Shown: positions 34,901-44,499 of the stretch, one piece after another
Numbering within the stretch: the stretch's first letter is position 1
Layout: every line of letters starts with the position of its first letter
Origin: Yamagishiella unicocca
Lineage: Eukaryota > Chlorophyta > Chlorophyceae > Chlamydomonadales > Volvocaceae
NCBI GenBank assembly: GCA_003116995.1
Contig: BDSL01000040.1
Location: 1 to 64,000 of the forward strand
Direction of reading: 5' to 3'
Length of the DNA stretch: 64,000 bases
Notes under the pieces: generated by a model
Databases searched by the model: none
The model's input: the letters and a program-made list of their open reading frames with translations, nothing else
Told to the model about the DNA's origin: nothing
Position numbers and translations under genes: made by a program

Positions 34901-36580
34901 GAAGCCGCGCCGCGCCGCCATGGGGACGCGAAAGCCCAGACGCAGGTCCCGACGCCCGCAGACAAGAACGCAACGACTAGCAAAAAACTACCAGAACAGA
35001 GGCCCAACCCAGCGGCGGAACTCACCTGCCCAGGGCCCAGAGCGGGTGGGGAAAGCGGTCGACGCGAAGCATGCGGGCAGGGGGCAGCAGGGGGCGTTAG
35101 AAACAATATCCAGGCGCTGAGCGGGTGGACAGGGGTCAAAGCAACGAAGAGGCCCCAGCGGCGCGGCGAAAGAGGCGGAGTCAGGAAAGGGGAGGACGGA
35201 TATACGGGGAGACGGGCGGGTGGCGGGTGGGGTGAAGCGCGGGGAGGAGGGGGATGTGTTTGTGCCGGCCGCCATGTACGGCGGCACGGGTAGTGTAGGT
35301 GCCGTACCGTGGGTGCGCAAAAGGGGGATGCTGAGGCCTGTTCCTGCCCGTATCATGGATCAAGTGGTTTGGGGGGCGCGGAAGGAAGAAGCTGTCTGCG
35401 GAGAGGGGCGGAATGAGGGAGGGGCGGAATGAGGGAGGGGCGGAATGAGGGAGGGGCGGAATGAGTACGGATGACTTCCCATCCGTACCATGTCATATAC
35501 GTACGGATGGGAAGTCTGAACACTTTTTCGTACACGGGTAGGACAGGACACGACACACCTTGTCATACACATGTGAGGGAGCCGACATACCTGGCCATAC
35601 ACGTACGGGTGAGGAAGCTGACATACCTTCTCATTCACGTGGGGTGGAATGAGGGAGGGGCGGAATGAGGGAGGGCGGCACACAGCTCCACGCATTACAT
35701 CCTCGCCTCCTACCCCTACCTGTACCCCATCGCCTTCCCCCGGGCTCAATCCCCATGCTGCGCCGCCGCTCACCCCCCCCCCTGTCAAACCCCCTTTTTC
35801 AACCGGTCTTTATGCCCCCCCCCCTTTGTAACCGGTCTTTGTGCCAACCCCCCTGCAGGTCCACTTCCACGGGTCCCCCCCGCCTCACCTACGCCGTCAC
35901 CCTGCTCCGCGGCCTGCTGCGGTTCGGCTCGGTTAACATGGTGCGTGCGCTCTGCGGGTCCGTGGTGTATGTGTTCACGTAGGGTTGCAAAAAAGACCTG
36001 TTTATGCGACGTAGGAAGTATAGTTGACGCATAGACTTCGGACGCCTGGTTGCACGCTCATGTAGGGGTGGGGGTTGGGGGAATGGGGTGGGGGATGGGG
36101 ATGTTGCAACAGGTGTTTCGAGACCTCCATCGCCGCACGCGCCGCACGCCGTTGTGGTGGGCCGTGTCTGTGCGGCCGCCGACCCATTCTTTCTTCGCCC
36201 TTACGTCTTTAGGTTTTTGCTGCCGTCACGCAAAACTCGCGCAGGATTAGGCTGTTGGGTGGGTGACGCAACTAAGCTGCCCGAACTTTATCCTAAGCCT
36301 GACTTAGCCTGACCAGCAACAACAACTGCATCCCAAGCCTGACTCCACCAGCAACGATGCTCTTATCGTACCAAGGACGTCTTTGAAGCATGCCGTCACT
36401 TCCCGCTCGCTGCAGGTCTTCGCGCTGACAGGCAACCTCGCCGCCACGCTGCTGGCTTCGGCGCTGCCCAACCTGCTGCTGCTGGGCTACGTCCGCAGCG
36501 GGCCCATGGTGCTGCTGGAGCGGCCGGTGCCGGAGCAGCGGCCAGACGCGCCCGCCGAGGCCAAGGAAGTGGACAAGTAG
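31943..36580 (+). CDS. Unknown multi-pass membrane protein, probably organellar
   Basis: Five exons, all in phase: 31943-32298, 32917-33151, 33900-34501, 35859-35940, 36416-36580 (479 aa). The first ~90 residues are Arg/Gln/His-rich and could be a targeting leader; a second in-frame ATG lies at 31955. Hydrophobic segments: RIIAALVAAGLSGTCAVVGAGF, LLLALALSSGIMVVETVLFL, LLFTFLALWLT, a short one with AALLTALMVPPVL, and a C-terminal LAATLLASALPNLLLLGYV. Exon 3 has a Gln/Pro-rich start and an Ala-rich, Glu/Gln-rich linker. PRLTYAVTLLRGLLRFGSVNM before the last helix looks like a conserved block. Family not recognised. Introns 3 and 4 carry family A and C elements in sense orientation. A TGTAA signal lies 133 bases past the stop. 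Confidence 0.75.
34523..35211 (+). mobile_element. Family A long element, copy 2 (689 bp)
   Basis: Begins GGGTTCGAGGGAAACCCGTG 21 bases after the donor at 34502 of the membrane-protein gene and runs to about GGATATACGGGGAG. Same length and order as 28443-29131. It is sense to its host gene. Confidence 0.8.
35396..35680 (+). repeat. GAGGGGCGGAATGAGG tandem repeat with a perfect hairpin
   Basis: Four 16-bp units at about 35400-35466 and a decayed set at 35644-35675 flank a region with repeated CATACACGTACGG-like words. Inside is a perfect inverted repeat: GACTTCCCATCCGTAC at 35473-35488 and GTACGGATGGGAAGTC at 35501-35516, with a 12-base loop. All lies in the intron 34502-35858. Confidence 0.8.
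35992..36055 (+). repeat. Family C-like element
   Basis: GGGTTGCAAAAAAGACCTGT, TTATGCGACGTAGGAAGTAT, GACGCATAGACTTCGGACGC. It is sense to the membrane-protein gene, about 50 bases after the donor at 35941. Confidence 0.6.
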
Positions 36581-36712
36581 CGGATCGCTGACGCCGACCT
36601 CCTCTGCCTCGTGTTTGGCGAGTGATGCCGTGATGCTGCCGCCATGCGAGGGAGAGAAGAGGGTGCTGTAGTGGCTGGCTGTGAAGTGCTAGTTCGGCTG
36701 GCTATGCGATGA

Positions 36713-36717
36713 TGTAA
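36713..36717 (+). terminator. TGTAA polyadenylation signal
   Basis: TGTAAG 133 bases downstream of the stop at 36578-36580; TGTAA is the usual signal in volvocine algae. Confidence 0.6.
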
Positions 36718-37082
36718 GGTCCCAGCCAACACGGCACTTTTTTAACTGCACGGTGTCGAAATCGGCGCGTCTAGGCTCTTGACAGTGACGAACGCTGTAC
36801 AGTATTATGTACAACTGAGGGTTACGCACGTGCCGCGCCCCAGGCCAGCCTTGTAAGGTTAATCCCCACATCAGTTCCCTTGCTTCGTGACCCCTCCTCT
36901 CCATGCAAGTGCTGCCGCCATGTGCTTCGGAGGGCGTGCTTTGCGCCAGGAATATCACAGCTGAGATAGCGAAATGTGCGCCTTTGCTGCGCCGATACGA
37001 CTGCATAGCTCAGGTAGCGAAATGTGCGCCTTTGCTGCCATTGACACGACAACTTGGGGTTTCATCAGGTGTGCTTCCGGCG

Positions 37083-37087
37083 TTACA
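37083..37087 (-). terminator. TGTAA polyadenylation signal of RPS13
   Basis: TTACA on the plus strand, so TGTAA on the gene's strand, about 105 bases past the RPS13 stop. Confidence 0.6.
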
Positions 37088-37192
37088 GAACATTGTGACG
37101 CGTACATCGCGCCGTCCGCACCACCACAACCCAAAACCCTGCCGACCACAGCTGCCGCCATCGGGCAGCTTCTCCGCCGCTTGTCCAGGCGC

Positions 37193-38799
37193 CTAAGACA
37201 CCAGGGTCGAGGCGGTCGAGGACTCGTACTTCCAGTTCGGCGGCAGCTTGCGCACGCGCTTGTAGTAGCGGGCCAGGCGGTGGATACGGCTCTCCACCTG
37301 CAAAACAAAGGAGACAAGAGCCGCGAGGGTCAGTGAGGAGCAGCGACCCACCCAGAGGACCCCACCCAGAGGAGTACCAACCACGCGCGTTCCGCGCGTC
37401 CACAACGCCGCCCCCCCAAACCCCCCCGTACGACTGCTGACGCGTGATGGCGCGTACGCAGCAACTCAGGAGGAGGAAGGCGCTGAGGAATGGGCCCCAG
37501 GCGACAGGTCCGAATGAGAGACACAAGATGCCTTGCTGCTGCTGATGCCACCGTTGTTGTGAAAGCTCCGGACGTCCCAACGTCCCGAGTGCTGAGACAC
37601 ATACCCACGCTGTCGGGGACGCCATAAACCACAGAAACTGCGTTTCCCGCCATCTCGTCCAGGTTAGCCGATGCGTCACCGGGTTACGGGCGTGCCCATA
37701 TGGTCGTCACGATTAACTCAGTAGTCTCGATGTAACTGGCCGATCCTCACCCTGTCAGACCTACCCTCCTCCCACGGGTTTCCCCTCCCCTACGGGGCCC
37801 CCCATCCTGCAGGAGAACACCTGCCATTAATGCTACATACGGCATCCATGCAACACCCTGGCCGATGGAATCATGCCCATTTCCGATCCCCCGTGAGCGC
37901 ACAACATTGGAGCCACTACCCCAGGAGGCGCCAGAGAGTAGATTCAGTACCTGTCTCCCCCTGGCTTGGCATGTTCCATGCCTCCCCGCTCAAACCTCCA
38001 GGGTTTCTTAACATGCCAAACCTAAATGATGGATGCCTCGCACTCGCCCTTTTGCCGACCGCAGTCGTTTACTTCACGTCCGCAGTACATGCTTCCAACT
38101 GGCCTCTTACGCCATAACTGTTTTTGTAATTTATGCTTTACTGAAAATGTGCACTCTGTTCCCCACAACGCACCAGAATGAGGCGGAACTTGCCGTCCTT
38201 GTCCTTCCGGTTGCGCTCCAGATGCTTGCGAATGGACACTGCATGCAGTATGGCGAAGCGTCAGCAACCGCACAAGGCGGAACCGAACGCTTGCCGGGCG
38301 CAGGCGCCCTCTTGGTTCGGAGGCTACTGCGGCTGAAAGGCTCACCAGCCTTCTTGATCAGGAAGTAAAGGTCCTCCGGAATCTCAGGGGCCAGGCCGGC
38401 ACCCTTCAGGATCCTCAGAACCTTGCTGCCGGTCACGCTAGTGACCAGCGGCACGCCATGCTGGTCACGCAGCAGGATGCCGATTTGCGAGGGCGTCATG
38501 CCCTTCCTAGCGAACTTGCAAATCATGTCCGACACCTCGGCAGACGTGGTCTTGCACCATCTGTGGCAGCGACGCGCGGCACATAGGAAAATAAGGAGGC
38601 GCCGCAAAAAGACTTTGGCGGCTAGGCCACGCAAGGTCGCTGCAATACTTACGAAGGCGGAGACCTCTTGTAGGGGATGGCAGAGGACGACTTGCCTGCA
38701 TCCAGCAGAGGTCGCGCGTTGGTCGATGGGAACCCAAAGGCGGCATCTGCGGCGTCTCTATATTTACTCACCCTTGCCGCCGCTGTGCATGCGACCCAT
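37193..38799 (-). CDS. RPS13: Cytosolic ribosomal protein S13 (uS15)
   Basis: Five exons, all in phase: 38772-38799, 38653-38695, 38346-38560, 38174-38238, 37193-37297. They encode 151 aa, the standard eukaryotic length. The start reads [14 protein letters not shown]. The core has [26 protein letters not shown] and [17 protein letters not shown], then [19 protein letters not shown]. The end reads [20 protein letters not shown] followed by [13 protein letters not shown], all diagnostic of uS15. It is a component of the 40S subunit that binds 18S rRNA. The first intron falls after codon 9, splitting the conserved N-terminus. It shares a 267-bp upstream region with the divergent small membrane protein gene. 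Confidence 0.97.
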
Positions 38800-39066
38800 G
38801 GTGGCGAGTCGTCGGTTTACGTCCGCTCAGCGGTTCGCAAGAGAGAGGGTTGCAAGAGGAACACGGGGAGCTTTGGGGCAGTCCTCGTTGGGCCCATGTA
38901 GGCGTCGTACAAAGAGTTGGGCAATTTTTCTCGGGTGCCAAGAATCTGCCCTTATGTTTGGTTTTACTTCTGGCTTATTGCCTTGTGCAAAACCTACACT
39001 ATTTTTGGGTCGGACTACTGCACGCGCTGCTAATATCAAGGAGCAATATCTACATTTGTCCGCACC
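38800..39066. promoter_or_regulatory. Shared upstream region of RPS13 and the small membrane protein gene
   Basis: 267 bp separates two divergent ATGs (38799 minus, 39067 plus), so it must hold both promoters and both 5' UTRs. No TATA box or named element was identified. Confidence 0.6.
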
Positions 39067-39662
39067 ATGGCCCCTCCTGCTGTGGACGCCGCGCTTAAGG
39101 CGGCCCGCTATGCGAACCCTTGGCTAGCTCCTCTGTCCCCTGGACGCGCGCGTGCATATGACCTGATGTACAAGTCCGTCGCAACTGCGCTTGTGGCCTT
39201 TTCCGCTTTCGCATTCTTCGAGGTTGGCCGTGGAACTTACTACGTGATGCACTCTAACCGCGCGGGCAAGCAGCAGGAGTCAGACAAGGTGAGTGTTGCC
39301 TGACCACTCACCTGATGTGGGGGCAGGATGACGTGGGCAGAGCTGCGATGCGATCAAATTGTCACCAGTAGGCGGAGGACACCGCTCCTTTAGGCATAAT
39401 GGCTGGGTTGTGGGGACATCGTATGGTCCACGCCTCCCAGACCCAAGCATTCCGTGTGTCATTTCGCCTGTGGGGGACGGACTTATAAATGCGGTGAGGC
39501 GTTGTCCAAGTACCTAACCCAGTTGTGTTAACGCACTTAGCACCTGTTTTCACGGGGCCGCGTAGTTTTGATGGCCACTTGCAGTTGCTTTCCTAGCTGC
39601 TCATTGCTGTCCCTGTGTACCTGCGCTTCCCCTCACAGGTATCATCCAGCCCCAGCCAGTAA
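39067..39662 (+). CDS. Small single-span membrane protein, 81 aa
   Basis: Two exons: 39067-39288 and 39639-39662, joined in phase (AAG|GTGAGT ... CACAG|GTA). Start MAPPAVDAALKAARYANPW. One hydrophobic helix, VATALVAFSAFAFFEV, is followed by a polar Lys/Gln/Ser tail ending SSSPSQ. Size and layout resemble small accessory subunits of mitochondrial respiratory complexes or organelle membrane proteins, but I do not recognise the family. Divergent from RPS13. Confidence 0.7.
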
Positions 39663-39990
39663 ACATTCAGCGATTCATCTACAATTGGATCCTGCTTAGG
39701 AAGGGTTAGCGGCTTGCGCTGCCTCGCTATTGGGTTTAGCAGCAACGACTGCGACTGCAGCCGTAATTCCGGGCCGCGGAGAGAGAGAGAAAGAGCGAGG
39801 GGGATTAAAAGGCGCAGAAAAGACGGCCATAGGCGCAGTCAAGCGACTGGATTACCGTACGATCGAGTGGTAGCGTAGCTTTCGAGGGGTCCACTTCGTC
39901 TTGTGCGGTGGTTGCGGTACTGCTGCCCCTCTGCTAGCTCCAGAAGAGCTCTACTAAGGCCGCAAGGCCTTGAGCATTCCGGCAGAGGTT

Positions 39991-41013
39991 ATGGCGTCCT
40001 CAGTCGGGGCCTTGGCAGCCGTTTCGGTCACAGGGGCCATCGCAAGCGCCCCTGTGGCGTTGCTGCCACGGGGCGCGCTGTGGCGATCGCGAGGCGCGCC
40101 CACGGGGAGGACAGCAGCCTGCAGCGCCAGCCCAGCCCCGCGGGTCGCCGCAGCTCCTCCTTCTGCTGGAGCAGGCGAGCCCAGCCCCAACGCCGCAGCC
40201 GCAATTATGGTCGACTTTGCGCCCTCTGGCGCCGGCACGCTTCCTTGGAAGGTGCAGTGGCAGCTTCAGGGAGTGGTCATGGCCAGCGACAGGGACCTCC
40301 CACCCGCCTTCGACGCCAGTTCGGGTGACCCGCAGCAGCTGCAGCTGCAAGAAGATGAAGAAGCACCAACACAGCTGCAACAGCAAGTTTTCCAATGGAC
40401 GCCGTTTGACCGAGGGGAGAGCGTGCGCGCTGCCGCGCTGGAGGCCTCGGGCTGGGACAGCTCCGTCTTCGAGTCACGGTTCGCGGACCTGGCGGCGGTG
40501 CTGCCCGACCTGCACCGCGCGCTGCCATCACTGTCGCCCGCCCAGCTGCTGGGCGCGATGTCAGACCCGCACGCCACGGCGGCCAAGGTGGTGTTCCTCA
40601 AGGCGGCCCTGCCCTCCACCAACGTCGGCATGCTGCTGCTCATGCACCCGCCCTTCCTGGAGCCCAGCTGCACCGTGGACCGGCTGTTGGCGGGCGTGGA
40701 CCATGCGGTGCGGGTGCTGGGCGGCACCGCGGTGGCGGAGGAGGTGCTGCAGTGGTACCCGCCCCTCATGGAGCCGGCGGTCCTGGACTCGAGCGTGGCG
40801 CAGCTGCGGCGGCTGGTGCCGCAGCTAGCGAGAACGTGTCTGCCTTCTGGGCGGGGCGGCAGCTCGCAGGGTATGGGTCCTAGGGCCGACGGCAGCGGCG
40901 ATGCGCGGCAGCTGGTGCACCTGCTGGGTATTGTGATGCAGCGCGAGGGTGGCGGTGTTAACCAGTCCTCCGAGGAGAGCGGTGGCGCGGCGCTGTGGTG
41001 GGGATGCGCTTGA
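39991..41013 (+). CDS. Predicted organelle-targeted helical-repeat protein (mTERF-like?)
   Basis: Single open frame from ATG 39991 to TGA 41011-41013, 340 aa. The first ~60 residues are Ala/Ser/Arg-rich, a typical algal plastid or mitochondrial transit peptide. The middle (residues ~150-290) is a run of amphipathic helices with Leu/Pro spacing: FADLAAVLPDLHRALP, LSPAQLLGAMSD, VVFLKAALPSTNVGMLLLMHP and EVLQWYPPLMEPAVL. This resembles mTERF-type repeats found in many algal organelle RNA/DNA-binding proteins. The match is by pattern only, so the function is not asserted. No intron is needed, but one near the 3' end cannot be excluded. The stop lies inside a 62-bp tandem duplication, and TGTAA follows at 41515. 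Confidence 0.6.
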   Translation: MASSVGALAAVSVTGAIASAPVALLPRGALWRSRGAPTGRTAACSASPAPRVAAAPPSAGAGEPSPNAAAAIMVDFAPSGAGTLPWKVQWQLQGVVMASDRDLPPAFDASSGDPQQLQLQEDEEAPTQLQQQVFQWTPFDRGESVRAAALEASGWDSSVFESRFADLAAVLPDLHRALPSLSPAQLLGAMSDPHATAAKVVFLKAALPSTNVGMLLLMHPPFLEPSCTVDRLLAGVDHAVRVLGGTAVAEEVLQWYPPLMEPAVLDSSVAQLRRLVPQLARTCLPSGRGGSSQGMGPRADGSGDARQLVHLLGIVMQREGGGVNQSSEESGGAALWWGCA

Positions 41014-41124
41014 TGCGTGTGGCGGGGGGAGATGTCTGGACTCGGGTTGCTCCACTGTGGTAGGGATGCGCTTGATGCGTGTGGCGGGGGGAAATGTCTG
41101 GACGCGGGTTGCTCCGCTGTGGGA
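41001..41124 (+). repeat. 62-bp tandem duplication including a stop codon
   Basis: Copies 41001-41062 and 41063-41124 both begin GGGATGCGCTTGATGCGTGT and differ at a few positions. The first contains the TGA that ends the upstream ORF. Confidence 0.85.
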
Positions 41125-41514
41125 TAATGGTCCTCAGGCGTAGGGACACCCGACACGCTCACGCGGCTTTGTTTAGAGTTTCCAAATATGTGCCAGCCAG
41201 GAGGTTGCACGCCTCGCTGAAAGAGAGAGGTCTGGCGGGTTGTTGCAGGAGATGGGTCTGGACCGAGGAGTCGCATGTGCCGGGAGATGCAGTCGGCGTG
41301 AAGAGCGTGTGGTACGTCGACAGGTGCTGGAGCGCGAGGGGCGCAGGAGCTGAGCGAGTTGCGTGTGCGCACCCAACAGTGAGCGTCTCCGAGAAAAAAT
41401 GTGTGTAGCTTTATTCTTGTTGTTTGTCGGCCGTTTTTTGGCATGCGACGTCGTGCGTGCACGACGGCATCCGTAGGCTGTCCATCGGCCACTCCCTTTT
41501 AGAGGCAGTAGACA

Positions 41515-41519
41515 TGTAA
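41515..41519 (+). terminator. TGTAA polyadenylation signal
   Basis: TGTAATT about 500 bases after the stop at 41013. The next gene starts at 41708. Confidence 0.55.
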
Positions 41520-41707
41520 TTATAGTATACAGATGTCTACTTGAACATTGTTGGACTTATCAGTACTAGCACAGAATACAAGACAGATAGTTACTCACCC
41601 GTCTCTCAGGCGACAAAGCACAGACCTGTCGATTAGGCTCAAACCCCTTCGTGCAGTAGAACTCTAAGTAGCTCCTGCGGTGTCGCTAAACATCGTCTCG
41701 GAAACTG

Positions 41708-43994
41708 ATGGCGACGAACCCTTCCATCCGCATCTTTCGGCAGCTTATACGCACGATTAATAAGAGTAAGGTCCCTTCAAGCATCCTTTAATATGTGACA
41801 CACGCGATGTTATGGCTTTACATGTGTATAAACGCTGTCGCAGCCTTCCTGGGCGACCCACCAGCCATCTCGGCAGCGCGCCAGGAGCTGAAGAACGCAT
41901 TCGTGGTGGGTCGATTCACGGTATACATAAATCGCGAGGCAAGACGGCTCGGTTTGCGGGCGCTTACCGAGCCGACTTGGGAATGCATGTACGTGTGGGC
42001 CAGCCCTGCAAGCACACCACGGCGCCGGCGCCATCCAGCCGCTAAACAGACCTGCCAGGACGGGGGCGTCCAACGCGCTTCAGAGCGCGCTGCATGTTCG
42101 GATGATGGCGGCATGCGCACTGCCTCCCATCCCCCGCTGGTCCCTGGTCCAGCGTACCATCACATACGTGGCCAGTCCCCCAAACCACGCTGGTGACTAC
42201 AGGGAGCGGCCCAGGTTGCGGCCAGCAACCGCACCACACAAACCCCCCCCCATCATCGCCGCCGCGGCTGCTGCATGGTGCGGGGACAGCACATGTACAA
42301 ACACGCGCAGGAGGCGGAGCACATACGTATTGGTCCCCCCACACACACACGGGTTTCCCCTCTTATCTTTTCGGTCTCCCGCCTCCTGCTTCCCATTCCC
42401 TCCCATTCCCTCCCCCACGGGTCTCCCTTCTAAACCCCCCCAGCATGGGTGACTCATGTCGTATAACCGATTGTTATGCCGTCCCCGCCCCCCCCCAGCG
42501 TGGATGACGTCCACATGCTTCAGATCACAGACCACGTTCCCGGTCCGCACCCTCCGATGCGGCCCCCTTGACCCTCCCCAAACCCTCCCCAAGCCCTCCC
42601 CCACACCCCCCGCAAAGAAAACAAAAATGCCCCCGAAACCCCCAAACCCCAAACCCACCGGACCCGCCACCTCGCAACAGGCCAACCGGCAGCTCACAGA
42701 CCGGCGGCAGATCAACGAGCGGCTGGCGGAGGCGGTGGAGGCGCACGAATTCCTGCGCGACAACGTCATCCAGGCGGTCAAGAAGGACTGCGGGTCGTAC
42801 GGTACGGCGATGATGACGATGACGTGGCGATGGGCTGGAGCGGGGGGCCCCAGCCGTGAGAGGGCAGCACCGTTGCGGCCACGGGGCCGGCGCAGGACAA
42901 ACCTGGAGTGGCATGGTAGCATGGGCATGGGCGTTGGGACGCGGCCTGGGCCGAGCCTCTAGTCATGCCTCCAGGAGGGTTGCAAGGGAAACGCGTGTAC
43001 GGATATAAACCGTGTAGGAGAGACGTTTGGGGACACATGCTGGAGAACTTGGTTGACGAAACTATAGTCGGGGGTCGTATGTCGATCGACGGCTAAGTCT
43101 AGTTCGGCGGCGGCGACTCCTAGGCTAACGAAAACGAGGACCCCGCGTGTCGTAGGGGGAGGGTTGCAAGAAAGACCCTTAAGGGGAGGGGGGGAGGGAG
43201 GGGGCGGGAGGCCTCCGGACTCGCAACGCAAACCCCACCGCCCGAAACGGGATGCAGCGGGTTGCTGCATCGCACCTTGGGCGTTGGGGCCGGGGGCAAC
43301 GGGCAAGGCATTGGGAGGGCAGCCGGAGCTGAGTGCGTCACTACGTAGCTGCAGCGGGCTGTGGGTCGCATGTTGTTGCTGGTGGAGGGTCTTATGAGAG
43401 AATCCGCGAATCCACGGCGGCCGGTTGTGAGGGTGGGGGGCATAATGGCGTGAGGGTGTGAGGGCGTGAGGGTGGGGTGTATAAAAACCGTTTTACGCAA
43501 CGGGACAGGATACCGGTAGTTGGCGCATGGTCGTCGGACACCAATTTTGTGAGGGTGTGGGGGGTGTGAGGGTTGGCCGCGGGCGCGAACGCAACTGATC
43601 GCGGGTGGATTTGAACCCGGGGCTGCGGGAGGCACCGCAAGGTGTATGTGCCATCTGCCTGGGCGCAGGCCAGGGCAGGGTTCCTGGGGGTCGCGATCTC
43701 GCAGGTCGGGGGATATACAATAGATCTGCGAATCCATGGCCGTCAAACCAAGGGCGATGACGATGAGGGGCCGCGATCTCGCCTGTCGAGGGGCCTGCGA
43801 TGAGATGTGTCAAGTACCGGTTTGGTAGACGATGAGGCCTGATTAGGCCCCTGCCTCCTGGCCTCGTCACCCCGTCGCTGATGCCGCCCGCCCATCCCCT
43901 CCCTCCCTGGACCGCTGCAGAGATCTCCCCCGAGAAGGCGCAGCAGCTGAGAGGCATGGACCCCAATGACATGCGGCCGCCGATGCGGGGGTAG
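41708..43994 (+). CDS. LYR-motif protein, mitochondrial assembly factor
   Basis: Four exons, all in phase: 41708-41765, 41844-41905, 42681-42801, 43921-43994, giving 104 aa. Exon 1 encodes MATNPSIRIFRQLIRTINK, with an IFRQLIR form of the LYR tripeptide region. Exon 2 adds FLGDPPAISAARQELKNAFV, exon 3 ANRQLTDRRQIN and EAHEFLRDNVIQAVKKD, exon 4 a short acidic end with EISPEKAQQL. The order LYR / GDPxAI / ARxEL...F..NRxLTD / FLRxNVxQA is that of LYRM7/MZM1-type complex1_LYR proteins, which handle Fe-S delivery or assembly for respiratory complexes in the mitochondrial matrix. The exact target complex cannot be told. Intron 3 (1.1 kb) holds family B and D elements and a tRNA-like B-box. Confidence 0.82.
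42972..43135 (+). repeat. Family B intron element
   Basis: GGTTGCAAGGGAAACGCGTG, TATAAACCGTGTAGGAGAGA, ACATGCTGGAGAACTTGGTT, CGGCGGCGGCGACTCC, GAGGACCCCGCGTGTCG. It is sense to the LYR gene inside intron 42802-43920 and parallels the block order of family A. Confidence 0.7.
43465..43560 (+). repeat. Family D intron element
   Basis: GGTGTATAAAAACCGTTTTA, CGCAACGGGACAGGATACCG, GTTGGCGCATGGTCGTCGGA, ACACCAATTTTGTG. It is sense to the LYR gene and nearly identical to the start of the copy at 5531-5697. Confidence 0.75.
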
Positions 43995-44494
43995 CTCCGA
44001 AACCGTGATGGGTCCCCTCCTGGAGCAAAGCTCTATACGGATGGGGCTGGCTGGCTGGCTGGCTGGCTGGTTGGTTGGTGCAGTAGGTCGATCCCGAGGT
44101 GTTGTAGGCCGCGGCACACCATGCTACTGGAACACACGTCGGGCGGCAGTCAGTTCGCCACAGTGCAGCAGCAGAGGCCGAACGAATTTCAGTATCGTAC
44201 GGCGGTTTCCCGAGCCGTTAGTTCCTGAGCCGCCTGCGTGATGGGTGGGCCAATACAGCACAGTGCAGCACAGTGCACATGGGGGGGCTTTGGGGGCTGG
44301 GCCAAGAGGGGTGAGCTGTCAGTCCCGAGCGTTTGGTGGGCGGGAGGCGGCTGGTCGCGGGGTGTCCCTGGCTTGAGGCAGCACTCGGCTCGCCCACCCG
44401 GGTCGTCGACGTCTGAGGGGCGGCGGGCTGCGCGAGCACACGCGAGCTGAGACTGGAAGAGACGCGGGCGCCCGAGTTGGCTGCTGCCGACGAG

Positions 44495-44499
44495 TGTAA
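44495..44499 (+). terminator. TGTAA polyadenylation signal
   Basis: TGTAAGG 500 bases after the LYR gene stop (43992-43994), the first TGTAA on that strand. Confidence 0.5.

Noticed and set aside
34722..35120. 132-codon frame shared by both 689-bp elements (also 28534-28932, minus)
   Set aside because: Repeated in both copies but with Arg/Pro/Gln bias, no known domain and no splice or start evidence. Kept as part of the element, not as a gene.
40266..41492. 408-codon minus-strand frame opposite the helical-repeat gene
   Set aside because: Antisense shadow of the plus-strand ORF with its transit peptide and helical pattern.
41807..41905. Start of the LYR protein at ATG 41807 (LWLYMC...)
   Set aside because: An LYR-like tripeptide appears by chance. 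The upstream exon 41708-41765 gives a better IFRQLIR motif and joins exactly in phase at 41844.
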